A stretch of DNA of 64,000 bases from Kibdelosporangium persicum (GTDB taxonomy: Bacteria > Actinomycetota > Actinomycetes > Mycobacteriales > Pseudonocardiaceae), in NCBI RefSeq assembly GCF_013280595.1, contig NZ_JAAATY010000004.1, positions 37,819 through 101,818 of the forward strand. Reading direction: 5' to 3'. Below, in pieces: positions 16,831 to 27,101 of the stretch (within the stretch, counting starts at the first letter, position 1; each line of letters starts with the position of its first letter). The position numbers were made by a program, and so were the translations under genes. A model generated the notes under the pieces. The model saw nothing but the letters and a program-made list of their open reading frames with translations. It did not search any database and was not told where the DNA came from.

Positions 16831-16858
16831 CGGCCGTCGCAGCACGCCCCGAACGGCA

Positions 16859-17188
16859 CTACCGAGCGGCGAGCTTGAGGTGTGGTTCGAGCTCACGCAA
16901 CAAGGCGGGCTTCGGGCGGGCGCCGACTATCGAGTGCACCAGTTCGCCTCCGCGATAGAGGTTCAACGTCGGCGCGCCCATGATGCGCTGGTCGCGGGCC
17001 GTGGCGACTTCCGCGTCCACGTCCACCTTCACGATCTCCAGCACGTCGGCGAGTTCCGTTTCCAGCTGGGCCAGCACCGGCGCGACCATTCGGCACGGCG
17101 GGCACCACGTCGCCCAGAAGTAGACGAGCACCGGTCGCTGCGCCGAGGCCAGGTGGGAGGTGAAGGTCGAGTCGGTCAGCGCGAGCAC
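16859..17188 (-). CDS. trxA: Thioredoxin
   Basis: A 109-residue thioredoxin. The active site WCPPCRM is in the expected place after VLVYFWAT; the cis-proline loop is IMGAPTLNLYRGG. It reduces protein disulfides in the cytoplasm. GTG 17188 is chosen for its GGAAAGGA site and because it opens the first strand (VLALTDSTF). It overlaps the MerR gene by 13 bp on the same strand, so it is cotranscribed with and probably controlled by that regulator. This is an accessory thioredoxin and need not be the main housekeeping one. Confidence 0.9.
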   Translation of the reverse strand: MLALTDSTFTSHLASAQRPVLVYFWATWCPPCRMVAPVLAQLETELADVLEIVKVDVDAEVATARDQRIMGAPTLNLYRGGELVHSIVGARPKPALLRELEPHLKLAAR

Positions 17189-17550
17189 GGGCGGGTCCTT
17201 TCCGAGGCGGTGTCCAGCTGGGCGGCGAGGCGGTCGCGGATCTCGCAGAGCCGGGTGATCCCGGCGTCCAGCTCGGCCAGTTTGCGGCGGTAGACCTCGA
17301 CCGAGGCCGGGCAGGCGTCCCCGGAGGCGTGTCCGGCCCGCAGGCACTCCACGAACGGCCGGGTCTCCTCCAGGGCGAAGCCGATCGCCAGCAACGACCT
17401 GATCTCCTGGACGAGCCGCACGTCGCTCTCGTCGTACTCGCGGTGCCCGTTGGCCGCGCGCCGCGCGGAAAGCAGGCCCTGGGCTTCGTAGTACCGCAGT
17501 GACCGTGTGCTCGTTCCCACCAGCCGGGCCAGCTCGCCGATCCGCATCAT
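17176..17550 (-). CDS. MerR family regulator of trxA
   Basis: A 124-residue MerR regulator: MMRIGELARLVGTSTRSLRYYEAQGLLSARR is the winged helix-turn-helix, followed by a long helix and a short effector end with two cysteines (ECLRAGHASGDACPASV) that could sense thiol state or metal. ATG 17550 or 17547 are both possible. Cotranscription with a thioredoxin gene suggests a redox role; this pairing is frequent in actinobacteria. A CTTGAC-N6-GTCAAG dyad lies just upstream, where a MerR operator should be. Confidence 0.88.
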   Translation of the reverse strand: MMRIGELARLVGTSTRSLRYYEAQGLLSARRAANGHREYDESDVRLVQEIRSLLAIGFALEETRPFVECLRAGHASGDACPASVEVYRRKLAELDAGITRLCEIRDRLAAQLDTASERTRPCSR

Positions 17551-17566
17551 GACCACAACGTTAGGC

Positions 17567-17584
17567 CTTGACATCGACGTCAAG
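17567..17584. promoter_or_regulatory. MerR-type operator dyad
   Basis: CTTGAC (17567-17572) and GTCAAG (17579-17584) are perfect arms around 6 bp, extending with one mismatch to 9-bp arms. The dyad lies between the divergent merR (17550) and tsaB (17608) starts. It is probably the binding site for the MerR protein and could also affect tsaB. Confidence 0.65.
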
Positions 17585-17607
17585 TCCAGGCTGCGTACTC
17601 TTGGTCG

Positions 17608-18246
17608 GTGCTCGTTCTCGCCCTTGACACCGCGACGCCCGCGGTCACCGCTGGTGTCGTCGACTTCGACCACGAAGGTCTGGCCCGTACGCTGGCCACC
17701 CGGGTCACGATCGACGCCCGCGCGCACGGCGAGCTGCTGACTCCGCACACGAAGGAGGCGCTCGCCGAGGCCGGACTGGACTTCGCCGACCTGGACGCCG
17801 TCGTGTGCGGCTCCGGGCCGGGCCCGTTCACCGGGCTGCGCGCCGGAATGGTCACCGCCGCCGCGCTCGGCCAAGCGCTTGGTAAGCCCGTCTACCCGGT
17901 CTCGACGCTCGACGCCCTCGCCGCGGACTATGCGGAGGTGCACCGCCTTCTCGTGGTCACGGACGCCCGCCGCAAAGAGGTGTACTGGGCGCGCTACGAG
18001 AACGGCCACCGCGTCGAGGGGCCGGACGTGTGCAAGCCCGCCGGGCTGGAGGACGTCGAGGTCGATCTCGTCGTCGGCGCCGAGCTGCTGCAGCGTGCCG
18101 TCGAGCCGGCGTCACCGAGTCCCAACGGCCTGGTCATGGCGGCCTCGCCCCTGTTCGGGCGGACGCCGCCGCCGTTGACCCCGCTGTACCTGCGCAGGCC
18201 GGACGCGGTCGAACCAGGCGCGCGTAAGCGGGTGAGCCGGGCGTGA
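17608..18246 (+). CDS. tsaB: tRNA t6A biosynthesis protein TsaB
   Basis: A 212-residue ASKHA-fold scaffold partner of TsaD. The N-terminal VLALDTATPAVTAGVVD, the GPGPFTGLRAGMVTAAALG stretch and VVTDARRKEVYWARY are typical. GTG 17608. The stop overlaps the rimI start (GTGA, 18243-18246). Normally it directly follows tsaE; here a divergent merR-trxA pair lies immediately upstream, so tsaB-rimI-tsaD need their own promoter in the short region that also holds the MerR dyad. Confidence 0.94.
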   Translation: MLVLALDTATPAVTAGVVDFDHEGLARTLATRVTIDARAHGELLTPHTKEALAEAGLDFADLDAVVCGSGPGPFTGLRAGMVTAAALGQALGKPVYPVSTLDALAADYAEVHRLLVVTDARRKEVYWARYENGHRVEGPDVCKPAGLEDVEVDLVVGAELLQRAVEPASPSPNGLVMAASPLFGRTPPPLTPLYLRRPDAVEPGARKRVSRA

Positions 18247-18707
18247 CCGTCCGGCTCGCACCCCTGCGCGGCGAGGATCTTCCCCGCTGCGCCGAACTGG
18301 AGAAGATCCTGTTCCCGGGTGAGGACCCGTGGAGCGTGCAGGCGTTCCAGTTCGAGCTGGAGAACGGCAACTACTACGTCGGCGCGCACGCCGAACCGGT
18401 CGGGCTGGTCGGTTACGCGGGGATCGCCGAGCTCGGCTCGCCCGGCAACTTCGAGTGCGAGATCCACACGATCGGGGTGGACCCGGCGTTCCAGGGCAAG
18501 GGCGTCGGCAAGGCGCTGCTGCGGGACCTGCTGGACCGTGCGGACAAGCTGCACGCCCCGGTGTTCCTGGAAGTGCGGACCGACAACGTGCCCGCGATCA
18601 AACTCTACGAGACACACGGCTTCGAACAGATCGGTCTGCGCAGGCGGTACTACCAGCCGTCGGGCGCGGACGCGTACACCATGGCCAGGCCGGGGAGACC
18701 CCAATGA
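18243..18707 (+). CDS. rimI: Ribosomal protein S18 alanine N-acetyltransferase
   Basis: A 154-residue GNAT acetyltransferase. The acetyl-CoA loop is [20 protein letters not shown] and the C-terminal part ([39 protein letters not shown], spread over about 40 residues) is characteristic of RimI. It is coupled to tsaB by a GTGA overlap and to tsaD by an ATGA overlap, the standard tsaB-rimI-tsaD arrangement. Confidence 0.93.
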   Translation: MTVRLAPLRGEDLPRCAELEKILFPGEDPWSVQAFQFELENGNYYVGAHAEPVGLVGYAGIAELGSPGNFECEIHTIGVDPAFQGKGVGKALLRDLLDRADKLHAPVFLEVRTDNVPAIKLYETHGFEQIGLRRRYYQPSGADAYTMARPGRPQ

Positions 18708-19753
18708 GTGAGAAGATAATTCTCGGCATCGAGAGCTCGTGCGACGAGACCGGCGTCGGTATCGTCCGGCTGTCCGAGGATGGCGGCATCACGCTGCTCG
18801 CCGACCAGGTCGCGTCCAGTGTGGACCAGCACGCCCGGTTCGGCGGTGTGGTGCCGGAGGTCGCCAGCCGCGCCCACCTCGAGGCGATGACCCCGACGAT
18901 GGAACGGGCGCTGGACGAAGCGGGCCTGTCGCTGTCCAATGTGGACGCCATCGCGGTGACGTGCGGGCCTGGTCTCGCCGGTGCGCTGCTCGTCGGCGTG
19001 TCCGCCGCGAAGGCGTACGCCGCCGCGCTGGACGTGCCGTTGTACGGCGTCAACCACTTGGCTGGGCACGTGGCCGCGGACACCTTGCAGCACGGGCCGT
19101 TGCCGGCGGAATGCCTGGCTTTGCTGGTGTCCGGCGGGCACACGCAGCTGCTGAAGGTCGAGGACCTGGCCGGGAAGATCACCGAGATCGGCTCCACGAT
19201 CGACGACGCCGCGGGCGAGGCCTACGACAAGGTCGCCCGGATCATCGGCCTGCCGTACCCCGGCGGCCCGCCGATCGACAAGGCCGCCAAGCAGGGCGAC
19301 CCGGACGCGATCAAGTTCCCGCGTGGCCTGACCGGTCCGCGGGACCCGAAGTTCGACTTCTCCTTCTCCGGCTTGAAGACCGCGGTGGCCCGCTGGGTCG
19401 AGGCCCAGGAGGCGGACGGCAGGCCGATCCCGGTCGACGACGTCTGTGCGTCCTTCCAGGAGTCCGTGGCGGACGTGCTGACGGCCAAGGCGGTCCGGGC
19501 GGCCAAGGAACTCGGCATCGGCACGCTGGTGATCTCCGGTGGTGTCGCGGCGAACTCGCGGCTGTCCGGGCTGGCCCGGGAGCGGTGCGAGGAAGCCGGG
19601 ATCGAGCTTCGCGTGCCGCGGCCCCGGCTGTGCACCGACAACGGCGCCATGATCGCCGCGTTGGGCGCGCATGTCGTCGCTGCCGGTGTCCGGCCTTCTT
19701 CGCTTGAGCTGCCGACAGATCCAGGCCTGCCGGTCGACACCGTGTATGTCTAG
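18704..19753 (+). CDS. tsaD: tRNA t6A transferase TsaD
   Basis: A 349-residue catalytic subunit that transfers the threonylcarbamoyl group to A37 of ANN-decoding tRNAs. It starts [20 protein letters not shown]; the metal-binding histidines are in [11 protein letters not shown], followed by [11 protein letters not shown], the [17 protein letters not shown] motif and the second metal or ATP motif near [11 protein letters not shown] 18704 overlaps the rimI stop. The end overlaps the convergent amidase gene by 4 bp. In M. tuberculosis groES-groEL1 follow in the same direction; here they are inverted and 4.3 kb away. Confidence 0.96.
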   Translation: MSEKIILGIESSCDETGVGIVRLSEDGGITLLADQVASSVDQHARFGGVVPEVASRAHLEAMTPTMERALDEAGLSLSNVDAIAVTCGPGLAGALLVGVSAAKAYAAALDVPLYGVNHLAGHVAADTLQHGPLPAECLALLVSGGHTQLLKVEDLAGKITEIGSTIDDAAGEAYDKVARIIGLPYPGGPPIDKAAKQGDPDAIKFPRGLTGPRDPKFDFSFSGLKTAVARWVEAQEADGRPIPVDDVCASFQESVADVLTAKAVRAAKELGIGTLVISGGVAANSRLSGLARERCEEAGIELRVPRPRLCTDNGAMIAALGAHVVAAGVRPSSLELPTDPGLPVDTVYV

Positions 19754-21651
19754 CGCCAGAACGACGGGAGGACGTCGACGTCGTCGGCGTTGACGAACAT
19801 GATCCGGTGTCCGAACTGGATTTGCAGGTACTTCGTCTTGCCGCGGACCACGGTGTGGTTCGCGGCGTCGAAGGTGGTCGCCCAGTAGTACTCGGACGGC
19901 AGGACCTGGCCGAGCGAGTACCGCTCACCCGCGGAGAACGTGTACTGCAGCGGCGTGACGGCCTGTGCCGGGATGTGCGACGGATACGCCGCTGCCTCGG
20001 GATATGCCCGGCCGTACACCTGAACCGTGGCCTTGCCCTTCTTCGGGGTGACCACGAGCCCGGTCGCGCCAAGGGCATTGGGCGCCTTGCGCGGGTTGTG
20101 GAACCAGCCCTTCTGGCCCAGGTACCAGATCGCGGTCCAGTCGCCACGGACTTCGGCGACCGCGAACTGCTGCCCGGTCTCCACGCGGCTGCTGTGGTCC
20201 GAGATCTCCATGGTGCCCGGTGACCCGTCCGGCCGGAGCCCGGCGTCCTTCAGCAGAGGCGCGTCCGCCCGGGGTTCGGTGTGCAGGATGACCGAAGTGG
20301 AGCCACGCGGCGGGCACGGTTCGCCGGGGGTGACGCAGCCGATGAACGCGGGCTTGTTGGTGGCGAAATCCGGCTTGATCGTGACCAGGCCGAGGTTGCC
20401 GGTCGGCCGCAGCGGCGCGCCGAGCAGGTCGAAGTAGTGCGCCCAGTCCCAGTAGGGGCCCGGATCCCAGTGCATTCCGCGCACGGTGGCCGGGATCGTG
20501 CCCGGGACGTTGTCGTGCCCGATGATGTGCGCGCGGTCCAAGGGAATCCGGTACTTCGCCGCCAGGTAACGCACGAGCTTCGCGGACGAGCGGTACATCG
20601 CCTCGGTGTACCAGGTGCCGAGCTTGGCGAAACCCTCGTGCTCCAGGCCGATCGACTTGGCGTTGACGTACCAGTTGCCCGCCTGCCAGGCCACGTCCTT
20701 GGCCTTCACGTGCTGGGCGACGTGCCCGTCGGCCGAGCGCAGTGAGTACTGCCAGCTCACGTAGGCCGGGTCCTGCACCATCTTGAGCACGCCGTCCCAC
20801 TGGCCCTCGGTGTCGTGGATGACGATGTACTTGATCTCCTGCGACTCCGGCCGGTTCGCCTTGTCGTGGTTGCCGTAGTCGTTGTCCGGAAGTTCTTGGT
20901 ACGGCGCGGGAATCCACTCGCAGGCCAGCGTACGCGGGCATTCCGTGTTGTCCGAAGTGGAGTTTCGGAGACCGAGTTCGCCGAGCAGTTGCTTGTTCGG
21001 CTGGACCGTGGTCGCCGGGAGTCTCACGCGCTGGCCGTCGTCGGTGAGACGTTCGGCGCCCGTGTTGATCGTCGCGTACACCTCGTCCGCGAAAGTCGCC
21101 GCGGAGCCGGTGTCGCCCGCTCCCGCGTACCGCGCCACGGCGCCGTACCAGTCGGCGGGATTGTCGCTGACGATCCCGATGTCCCTCTGGTACTTGGCGA
21201 GCAGTGCCGCGCCGCCACGGATGTTCTGCGCGGTGTCGGTCCGCAGCTTCTCGGTGGACACGCCCGTCAACGCGGCCGCGTCGTGCACGGTCAGCAGTTT
21301 CTGGAGTTGCTCGTCCACGGGGCCTGGTTTGGGCAGGCGCGGCGGCCGTGCTTCGTCACCGCGAGGGTCCTCGGTGCCGTCGTCGTGATGGGTGCCGCCC
21401 GCGTTGGCGGTCCGTACGTCGGTGAGGTGCATCGGGCCGTAACCGGCGCTGGTGCTCGGGGTCCCGGCGTTGGCGTCCCAGCGGGACTCCAGATAGGACA
21501 CTCCGAGCAGGACGCTTTCCGGCACGCCGAACTCGGCCGCGGCAGCGCTGAACGCACGCTGGCGGGACAGGTCGGCTGGTTCGGCACTGGCCGCCGTGGT
21601 CACGCCGAGCACGAGGCCGGTGACCGTGGCCAGGACGAGGGCAGGGCGCAT
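19750..21651 (-). CDS. Secreted N-acetylmuramoyl-L-alanine amidase
   Basis: A 633-residue exported protein. Signal peptide at residues 1-23 (ending AASAEPAD). Residues 30-180 resemble a helical lysozyme/transglycosylase-like domain ([23 protein letters not shown], ending near [11 protein letters not shown]). Residues about 270-410 are an Amidase_2 domain: the zinc ligands would be the His of VIHDTEG and the His/Asp of [11 protein letters not shown] and [10 protein letters not shown]. The C-terminal 200 residues contain SH3-like wall-binding strands ([18 protein letters not shown]). It would cleave the peptide stem from glycan strands. It is convergent and overlapping with tsaD. Confidence 0.9.
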   Translation of the reverse strand: MRPALVLATVTGLVLGVTTAASAEPADLSRQRAFSAAAAEFGVPESVLLGVSYLESRWDANAGTPSTSAGYGPMHLTDVRTANAGGTHHDDGTEDPRGDEARPPRLPKPGPVDEQLQKLLTVHDAAALTGVSTEKLRTDTAQNIRGGAALLAKYQRDIGIVSDNPADWYGAVARYAGAGDTGSAATFADEVYATINTGAERLTDDGQRVRLPATTVQPNKQLLGELGLRNSTSDNTECPRTLACEWIPAPYQELPDNDYGNHDKANRPESQEIKYIVIHDTEGQWDGVLKMVQDPAYVSWQYSLRSADGHVAQHVKAKDVAWQAGNWYVNAKSIGLEHEGFAKLGTWYTEAMYRSSAKLVRYLAAKYRIPLDRAHIIGHDNVPGTIPATVRGMHWDPGPYWDWAHYFDLLGAPLRPTGNLGLVTIKPDFATNKPAFIGCVTPGEPCPPRGSTSVILHTEPRADAPLLKDAGLRPDGSPGTMEISDHSSRVETGQQFAVAEVRGDWTAIWYLGQKGWFHNPRKAPNALGATGLVVTPKKGKATVQVYGRAYPEAAAYPSHIPAQAVTPLQYTFSAGERYSLGQVLPSEYYWATTFDAANHTVVRGKTKYLQIQFGHRIMFVNADDVDVLPSFWR

Positions 21652-21724
21652 GGCGTTCTCCCGTAGACGAGGTCACGCATACTCTGCGGGCGTCGCGCCC
21701 TGCCCGTCAATAACTTGCGTCCAA

Positions 21725-21744
21725 TCAGCCTGTTTAGTGGCTGA
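21725..21744 (-). terminator. Possible terminator of phoD
   Basis: TCAGCC (21725-21730) and GGCTGA (21739-21744) form a 6-bp stem with an 8-nt loop directly after the phoD stop. It is weak and without a T-tract, so functional only if assisted. Confidence 0.35.
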
Positions 21745-21745
21745 A

Positions 21746-23281
21746 TTACGCCTGGTGGAGGCTGGGGTCGCGGTCGGCGACCACAAAACTGACGGCAGTC
21801 GTGGCCTCGGCACCAGGCTGCCGTACGTACGGCAGGATCCGGTAGTCCGCCCGCAGTTCGTCGGCGGTGAACTTGGTCCGGATGTACCCACGCCGGTTCT
21901 TGTGGAACTTGACGTGGGGGTTCTCGGCGAGCACCGCGGCGTTCGGGTTGTCGTTGCCGTCACCGCCGCTCGTGATCGACGTGGTGACGAACTCGGTGCC
22001 CAGGCCGCGGGAAGTCGGGTCGGTGTAGTCCGACTTGATCTCCGCTGCCCAGTGCCGGTGCACGTCGCCCGTCAGCACAACGCCGTTACGGGTCTTGCCG
22101 AGGCCTTCGGCGATCCGGTCACGGTTGGCCTTGTAGCCGTCCCAGGCGTCCATGTTGTAGCCCTGCGGCGCGCCGGGCGTGAGGTCGATCTGCGAGAAGA
22201 ACACCTGCTGGCCAAGGACGTCCCAGCGGGCCCGGGACCGGCGCAGGTTGTCCAGCAGCCACCGTTCCTGCTCCTCACCGGTGATCGACCGGGTCGGTTC
22301 GAGGCGCACGTCGCAGTTCGCCTTGACGCCGTCGCCGCAGGCCTGGTCGTCGCGGTACTGCCGGGTGTCGAGCATGTGGAAGTTGATCAGCCCGCCCCAC
22401 TGGACGGTCCGGTAGAGCCGCATGTCGATGCCCCGCGGCCGGGCGGTGCGGCGCAGCGGCATGTTCTCGTAGTACGCCTGGAAGGCGTTCTTGCGGCGGT
22501 CGAGGAAGTTCGGGTCCGGCTGCTCAGGAACCTCGTCAGCCCAGTTGTTCTCGGTCTCGTGGTCGTCCCACACGACCAGCCAGGGCGCGGTCGCGTGCGC
22601 GAGCTGCAGGTCCGGGTCGGTCTTGTACTGCGCGTGCCGCAGACGGTAGTTCTCCAACGTCCGCGTCTCCGGCCCAAGCACCTTGCGGACATCGTTGGCG
22701 CCCGCGGCGTACTCGTACTGGTAATCACCGAGATGCAGGATCAGGCCCGGCTCGTCCTCAGCCAGTCGCTTGTAGGCGGTGAAGTGCCCGGCACCGAAGT
22801 GGCTGCAGGAGGCGAAACACATCGTCAGGTCGGTGCGCGTGATGCCAGGCGCGGGCGCGGTCCGGGTACGGCCCGCCCGCGAGATGTGGCCCTGGGTACG
22901 GAATCGGTAGAAGTACTCCGCACCAGGCCTCAGCCCTTCCACCTCGACGTGGACGCTGTGCGCGAACTCCGGCCGCGCGACCTCCGCGCCGCGCCGGACC
23001 GTCCGGCGGAAGTTCTCGTCGGTCGCGATCTCCCACTCGACCAGGTAGGACCGATCCGGCATCCCGCCAAGACCGTTGTCCGCCAACGGGTTCTGCGCCA
23101 ACCGGGTCCACAGCACGACACTGTGGTGATCAGGGTCGCCGGACGCGACACCAAGGGTGAACGGGTCCGTGAGCTTGTCCGCAGACGCACTCGCCTGCGT
23201 CGTGCCTAACGCCGTCAAACCTACGGCCGCCGCTCCGCCGAGCAGGACGGAACGACGTGAAGGTGTGGTGGGGACGGACAC
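21746..23281 (-). CDS. phoD: PhoD-type alkaline phosphatase/phosphodiesterase
   Basis: About 511 residues with a twin-arginine signal (SRRSVLLGGAAAVG). GTG 23281 is preferred because GGAGG lies four bases upstream; an in-frame ATG four codons earlier would put that site inside the gene. PhoD features are present: a fibronectin-like N-terminal domain (FTLGVASGDP, SVVLWTRL), the metal-binding CFASCSHFG, HLGDYQYEY and VVWDDHETENNWA, and the C-terminal TGDVHRHW. It is a Ca/Fe-dependent secreted phosphatase used in phosphate scavenging. It is transcribed in the same direction as the upstream small gene, separated by palindrome copy 2. Confidence 0.93.
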   Translation of the reverse strand: MSVPTTPSRRSVLLGGAAAVGLTALGTTQASASADKLTDPFTLGVASGDPDHHSVVLWTRLAQNPLADNGLGGMPDRSYLVEWEIATDENFRRTVRRGAEVARPEFAHSVHVEVEGLRPGAEYFYRFRTQGHISRAGRTRTAPAPGITRTDLTMCFASCSHFGAGHFTAYKRLAEDEPGLILHLGDYQYEYAAGANDVRKVLGPETRTLENYRLRHAQYKTDPDLQLAHATAPWLVVWDDHETENNWADEVPEQPDPNFLDRRKNAFQAYYENMPLRRTARPRGIDMRLYRTVQWGGLINFHMLDTRQYRDDQACGDGVKANCDVRLEPTRSITGEEQERWLLDNLRRSRARWDVLGQQVFFSQIDLTPGAPQGYNMDAWDGYKANRDRIAEGLGKTRNGVVLTGDVHRHWAAEIKSDYTDPTSRGLGTEFVTTSITSGGDGNDNPNAAVLAENPHVKFHKNRRGYIRTKFTADELRADYRILPYVRQPGAEATTAVSFVVADRDPSLHQA

Positions 23282-23391
23282 AGTACCTCCCATTTCCGGG
23301 CTCTACTGGTGTGTCACCCTCACCCGGCGGTTCGACCACCACCTCAAGATCCGGTTATCCCAGGATGAACAGTCCGTACCCACCCACCCCC

Positions 23392-23437
23392 CTCGTGAGT
23401 GTTTGTCAGGGTTAGAACACGGATAAACGCTCACGAG
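23392..23437 (+). repeat. Interspersed palindrome, copy 2
   Basis: Arms 23392-23413 and 23416-23437 around a central AG, with a few extra C/G pairs on the outside (to about 23389-23440). It lies between the 3' end of the small gene at 23460 and the divergent-looking phoD promoter region; both genes are on the minus strand, so it would terminate the small gene. Confidence 0.85.
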
Positions 23438-23459
23438 GGGTGAGCGGCCCAGGACAGCG

Positions 23460-23999
23460 TCATACCTCGTCCGTGGAGATGAGCGTGCAGCCGTTCAGCT
23501 TGCGTACTTGGCTTATCGCACACACCCATCGGACGGCTGGGTCGTCGTATGCGACAAGTCGCCGTTCTCCGTTGAACGGGACCGTGACCACTCCATTGCT
23601 TCGGTAGATGGGGCCGTGAACCCCGACAACCGGAAACTCCTGTGCCCAAAGCAGCGCTGCGCCCCGCCTGAGCGCCGGGCACAGCCGACTGGCCACCCCA
23701 ACGCATCGCCTGCACACAGGCGGTTCGGTGACCGCCATGTCCTCGGGCCAGTTCTTCCAGTCCTCGCGGTGGTCCTTGAGCAGCCACAGAACACCGTGTT
23801 CCGAGCGCTCGGCCTGATCGCCGCAGACCTGGCAGAGCAGCCTCAGCATCGCGCGGCGTTGCCGCAGCGGATGCACGATCCCGAAGTTCGGTCTGCCCTG
23901 CTGTGGACGACAACCCCAGCGTGCAAACAGAAACGGCGCTTCTCGCCGACGTGAGGCTCGTGAGTGTTTATCAGGGTTAGAACACTGATATACGCTCAC
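23460..23999 (-). CDS. Cys-rich hypothetical protein, probably 5'-shortened
   Basis: The conserved part (from about IVHPLRQRRAMLRLLCQVCG onward) matches a family of actinobacterial hypothetical proteins as I remember it: CQVCG, VLWLLKDHREDWKNWPE, PPVCRRCVGVASRLCPALRRG, ending DDPAVRWVCAISQVRKLNGCTL. The cysteines (CxxC twice) suggest a zinc site. Relatives start some 40 residues earlier with native sequence; here the only in-frame starts are GTG 23999, which lies inside palindrome copy 3, and ATG 23849, which would discard conserved residues. The first 15 codons are palindrome sequence. It looks like a gene whose 5' end has been replaced or cut by the repeat and may be non-functional. Confidence 0.55.
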   Translation of the reverse strand: MSVYQCSNPDKHSRASRRREAPFLFARWGCRPQQGRPNFGIVHPLRQRRAMLRLLCQVCGDQAERSEHGVLWLLKDHREDWKNWPEDMAVTEPPVCRRCVGVASRLCPALRRGAALLWAQEFPVVGVHGPIYRSNGVVTVPFNGERRLVAYDDPAVRWVCAISQVRKLNGCTLISTDEV

Positions 24000-24002
24000 G
24001 AG
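23957..24002 (+). repeat. Interspersed palindrome, copy 3
   Basis: Arms 23957-23978 and 23981-24002 around a central AG; the inner part reads TCAGGGTTAGAACACTGA. It lies downstream of the groEL terminator hairpin and covers the 5' end of the following minus-strand gene. Confidence 0.85.
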
Positions 24003-24018
24003 GGAGGGGGCGAAACGA

Positions 24019-24052
24019 AACGGCGCTCCTCGCCGGAGCGAGGAGCGCCGTT
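24019..24052 (-). terminator. Strong groEL terminator hairpin
   Basis: Perfect 15-bp arms 24019-24033 and 24038-24052 (AACGGCGCTCCTCGC and its complement) with a 4-nt CGGA loop, 31 bp past the groEL stop. This is the clearest factor-independent-type stem in the window. Confidence 0.85.
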
Positions 24053-24083
24053 CGCGTCGAACGAACTCAGTGGCCGAACGAAC

Positions 24084-25706
<1,623 letters not shown>

Positions 25707-25787
25707 TTACAACCTCTCTTTATGACAAACACCCCGGGGGCCCCGGTGAAGGGGCCGCCGGGGCGTTTGACGTGGAGTGGTAGCGCG

Positions 25788-26081
25788 TCAGTTGATGACG
25801 GCCAGCACGTCGCGGGCGGAGAGGATCAAGTACTCCTCGCCGTTGTACTTGACCTCGGTGCCGCCGTACTTGGAGTAGATGACGACGTCGCCGACGCTCA
25901 CGTCCAGCGGGACGCGGTTGCCGTTGTCGTCGATGCGGCCCGGGCCCACTGCCAGGACCTTGCCCTCCTGGGGCTTCTCCTTGGCGGTGTCCGGAATGAC
26001 GAGACCGGACGCGGTCGTCGCCTCGGCCTCGCTGGCCTGGACGACGATCTTGTCCTCGAGCGGCTTGATGTTCACGCTCAC
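25788..26081 (-). CDS. groS: Co-chaperonin GroES
   Basis: A 97-residue heptameric lid of the GroEL chamber: [20 protein letters not shown] opening, mobile-loop region [17 protein letters not shown], and the ending [17 protein letters not shown] 26081 is used because GGAGG stands eight bases before it and the protein then has the usual length; the ATG five codons upstream contains that ribosome site. First gene of the groES-groEL operon. Confidence 0.97.
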   Translation of the reverse strand: MSVNIKPLEDKIVVQASEAEATTASGLVIPDTAKEKPQEGKVLAVGPGRIDDNGNRVPLDVSVGDVVIYSKYGGTEVKYNGEEYLILSARDVLAVIN

Positions 26082-26184
26082 CGGTGTGACCTCCATGGGT
26101 CTTCCAAAGCGTTGGCAGGTACCTACAGCGGCTCCTGGCCACCCCGCCGTCGCGGGTGCCGGGGCGGTGTCGGGTGCCGTGCAA

Positions 26185-26211
26185 CTAGCACTCTACCCAG
26201 TCGAGTGCCAA
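26185..26211. promoter_or_regulatory. CIRCE element (HrcA operator)
   Basis: CTAGCACTC (26185-26193), nine bases, then GAGTGCCAA (26203-26211). This differs from the CIRCE consensus TTAGCACTC-N9-GAGTGCTAA at only one base per arm and lies about 100 bp upstream of groES, so heat-shock control by HrcA is expected. Confidence 0.9.
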
Positions 26212-26331
26212 CGCTTCAACGAGGCCTCGCACATACCGGTGACGGCGGCATCCGGCGAAACGCTGCGAAGCGTGTTAGCGCTGGTTATGCTCCCGCTGCA
26301 CAGGGTGGGAATTCGAGGCTGGGGGCTGGAA

Positions 26332-26994
26332 GTGAGCTATCCGCAGGGGCCGCAGTACGGCGGCTATCAGCAGCAACCGGGCGGCTACCCGCAACAGCAG
26401 GGCGGCTATCCCCAGCAGCAGGGATATCCGCAGCAGCCCGGACCGCAGCAGCCCGGATACCCGGGGCAGTACCCGCCGCCACGCAAGAACAACAACGGCC
26501 TGATCATCGCGCTTGCCGGCGTCGCCGGAGCGGCCGTGATCGCGTTGGTGCTCGTGCTCGCGTTATCCGGAGGGGACGATGACAGCGGCGAGTCGGCCGA
26601 CGGCACCGGAACCGAGAAGCCGATCGGTGCGCCCGAGGTGAACGTTCCGCCGCCCAACGCGGGCAAGCCCACCGGCGGCAGCAGGCCGTCGAGCGGTGGC
26701 GGCGGAGGCGGCGGCGCGTCCAGTCCCGAGGCGTTGGCCGAGACGGCCATCGGTGTGATCGAGTCCCGTTCGACGAGCGCGATCGACGAGCTGGCCTGCA
26801 GCAGCTCGGCGGCCAGCGAGCTCAAGCGCGAACTGTCCCGCCTGCCACCGGGCGCCTCCGCCGAGCTACAGGGCGTGACCGGCTCGGGGTCGACGGCGCA
26901 GGCCCGGATCAGGCTGACCGTGCAGGGGCAGAACCAGACCATCACGATGGAGATGCGCAAGAGCGGCTCGAACTGGTGTGCCAGCGGCCTGTGA
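26332..26994 (+). CDS. Membrane protein with Pro/Gln/Gly/Tyr-rich head
   Basis: A 220-residue protein. Residues 1-50 are low-complexity (GGYQQQPGGYPQQQ-type repeats), residues about 57-78 form one membrane helix (LIIALAGVAGAAVIALVLVLAL), then an acidic/Gly-rich linker, and a small C-terminal extracytoplasmic domain (about residues 140-220: EALAETAIGVIESRS through MRKSGSNWCASGL). The layout is common among actinobacterial envelope proteins with DUF4878/NTF2-like outer domains, but I cannot name a function. GTG 26332 is the natural start of the low-complexity head. It is divergent from groES and ends before a perfect terminator hairpin. Confidence 0.8.
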   Translation: MSYPQGPQYGGYQQQPGGYPQQQGGYPQQQGYPQQPGPQQPGYPGQYPPPRKNNNGLIIALAGVAGAAVIALVLVLALSGGDDDSGESADGTGTEKPIGAPEVNVPPPNAGKPTGGSRPSSGGGGGGGASSPEALAETAIGVIESRSTSAIDELACSSSAASELKRELSRLPPGASAELQGVTGSGSTAQARIRLTVQGQNQTITMEMRKSGSNWCASGL

Positions 26995-27010
26995 TGGCGT
27001 ACGAAGCGGT

Positions 27011-27044
27011 CACACCTGCGGCGGCCACGGCCGCCGCAGGTGTG
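27011..27044. terminator. Bidirectional terminator hairpin
   Basis: Perfect 16-bp arms 27011-27026 (CACACCTGCGGCGGCC) and 27029-27044 with a 2-nt centre. It lies between two converging genes (stops at 26994 and 27102), so it can serve both. Confidence 0.8.
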
Positions 27045-27101
27045 GTCGGTGCATTTCCACCTCGCTGACGTGCCAACGCGCGACTGGCGACATTCCGCGG
27101 G

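Noticed and set aside
25731..25763. GC-rich inverted repeat between groES and groEL
   Set aside because: CCGGGG-G-CCCCGG is short and in a generally G/C-run region; likely chance or a minor attenuation structure, not listed as a feature.
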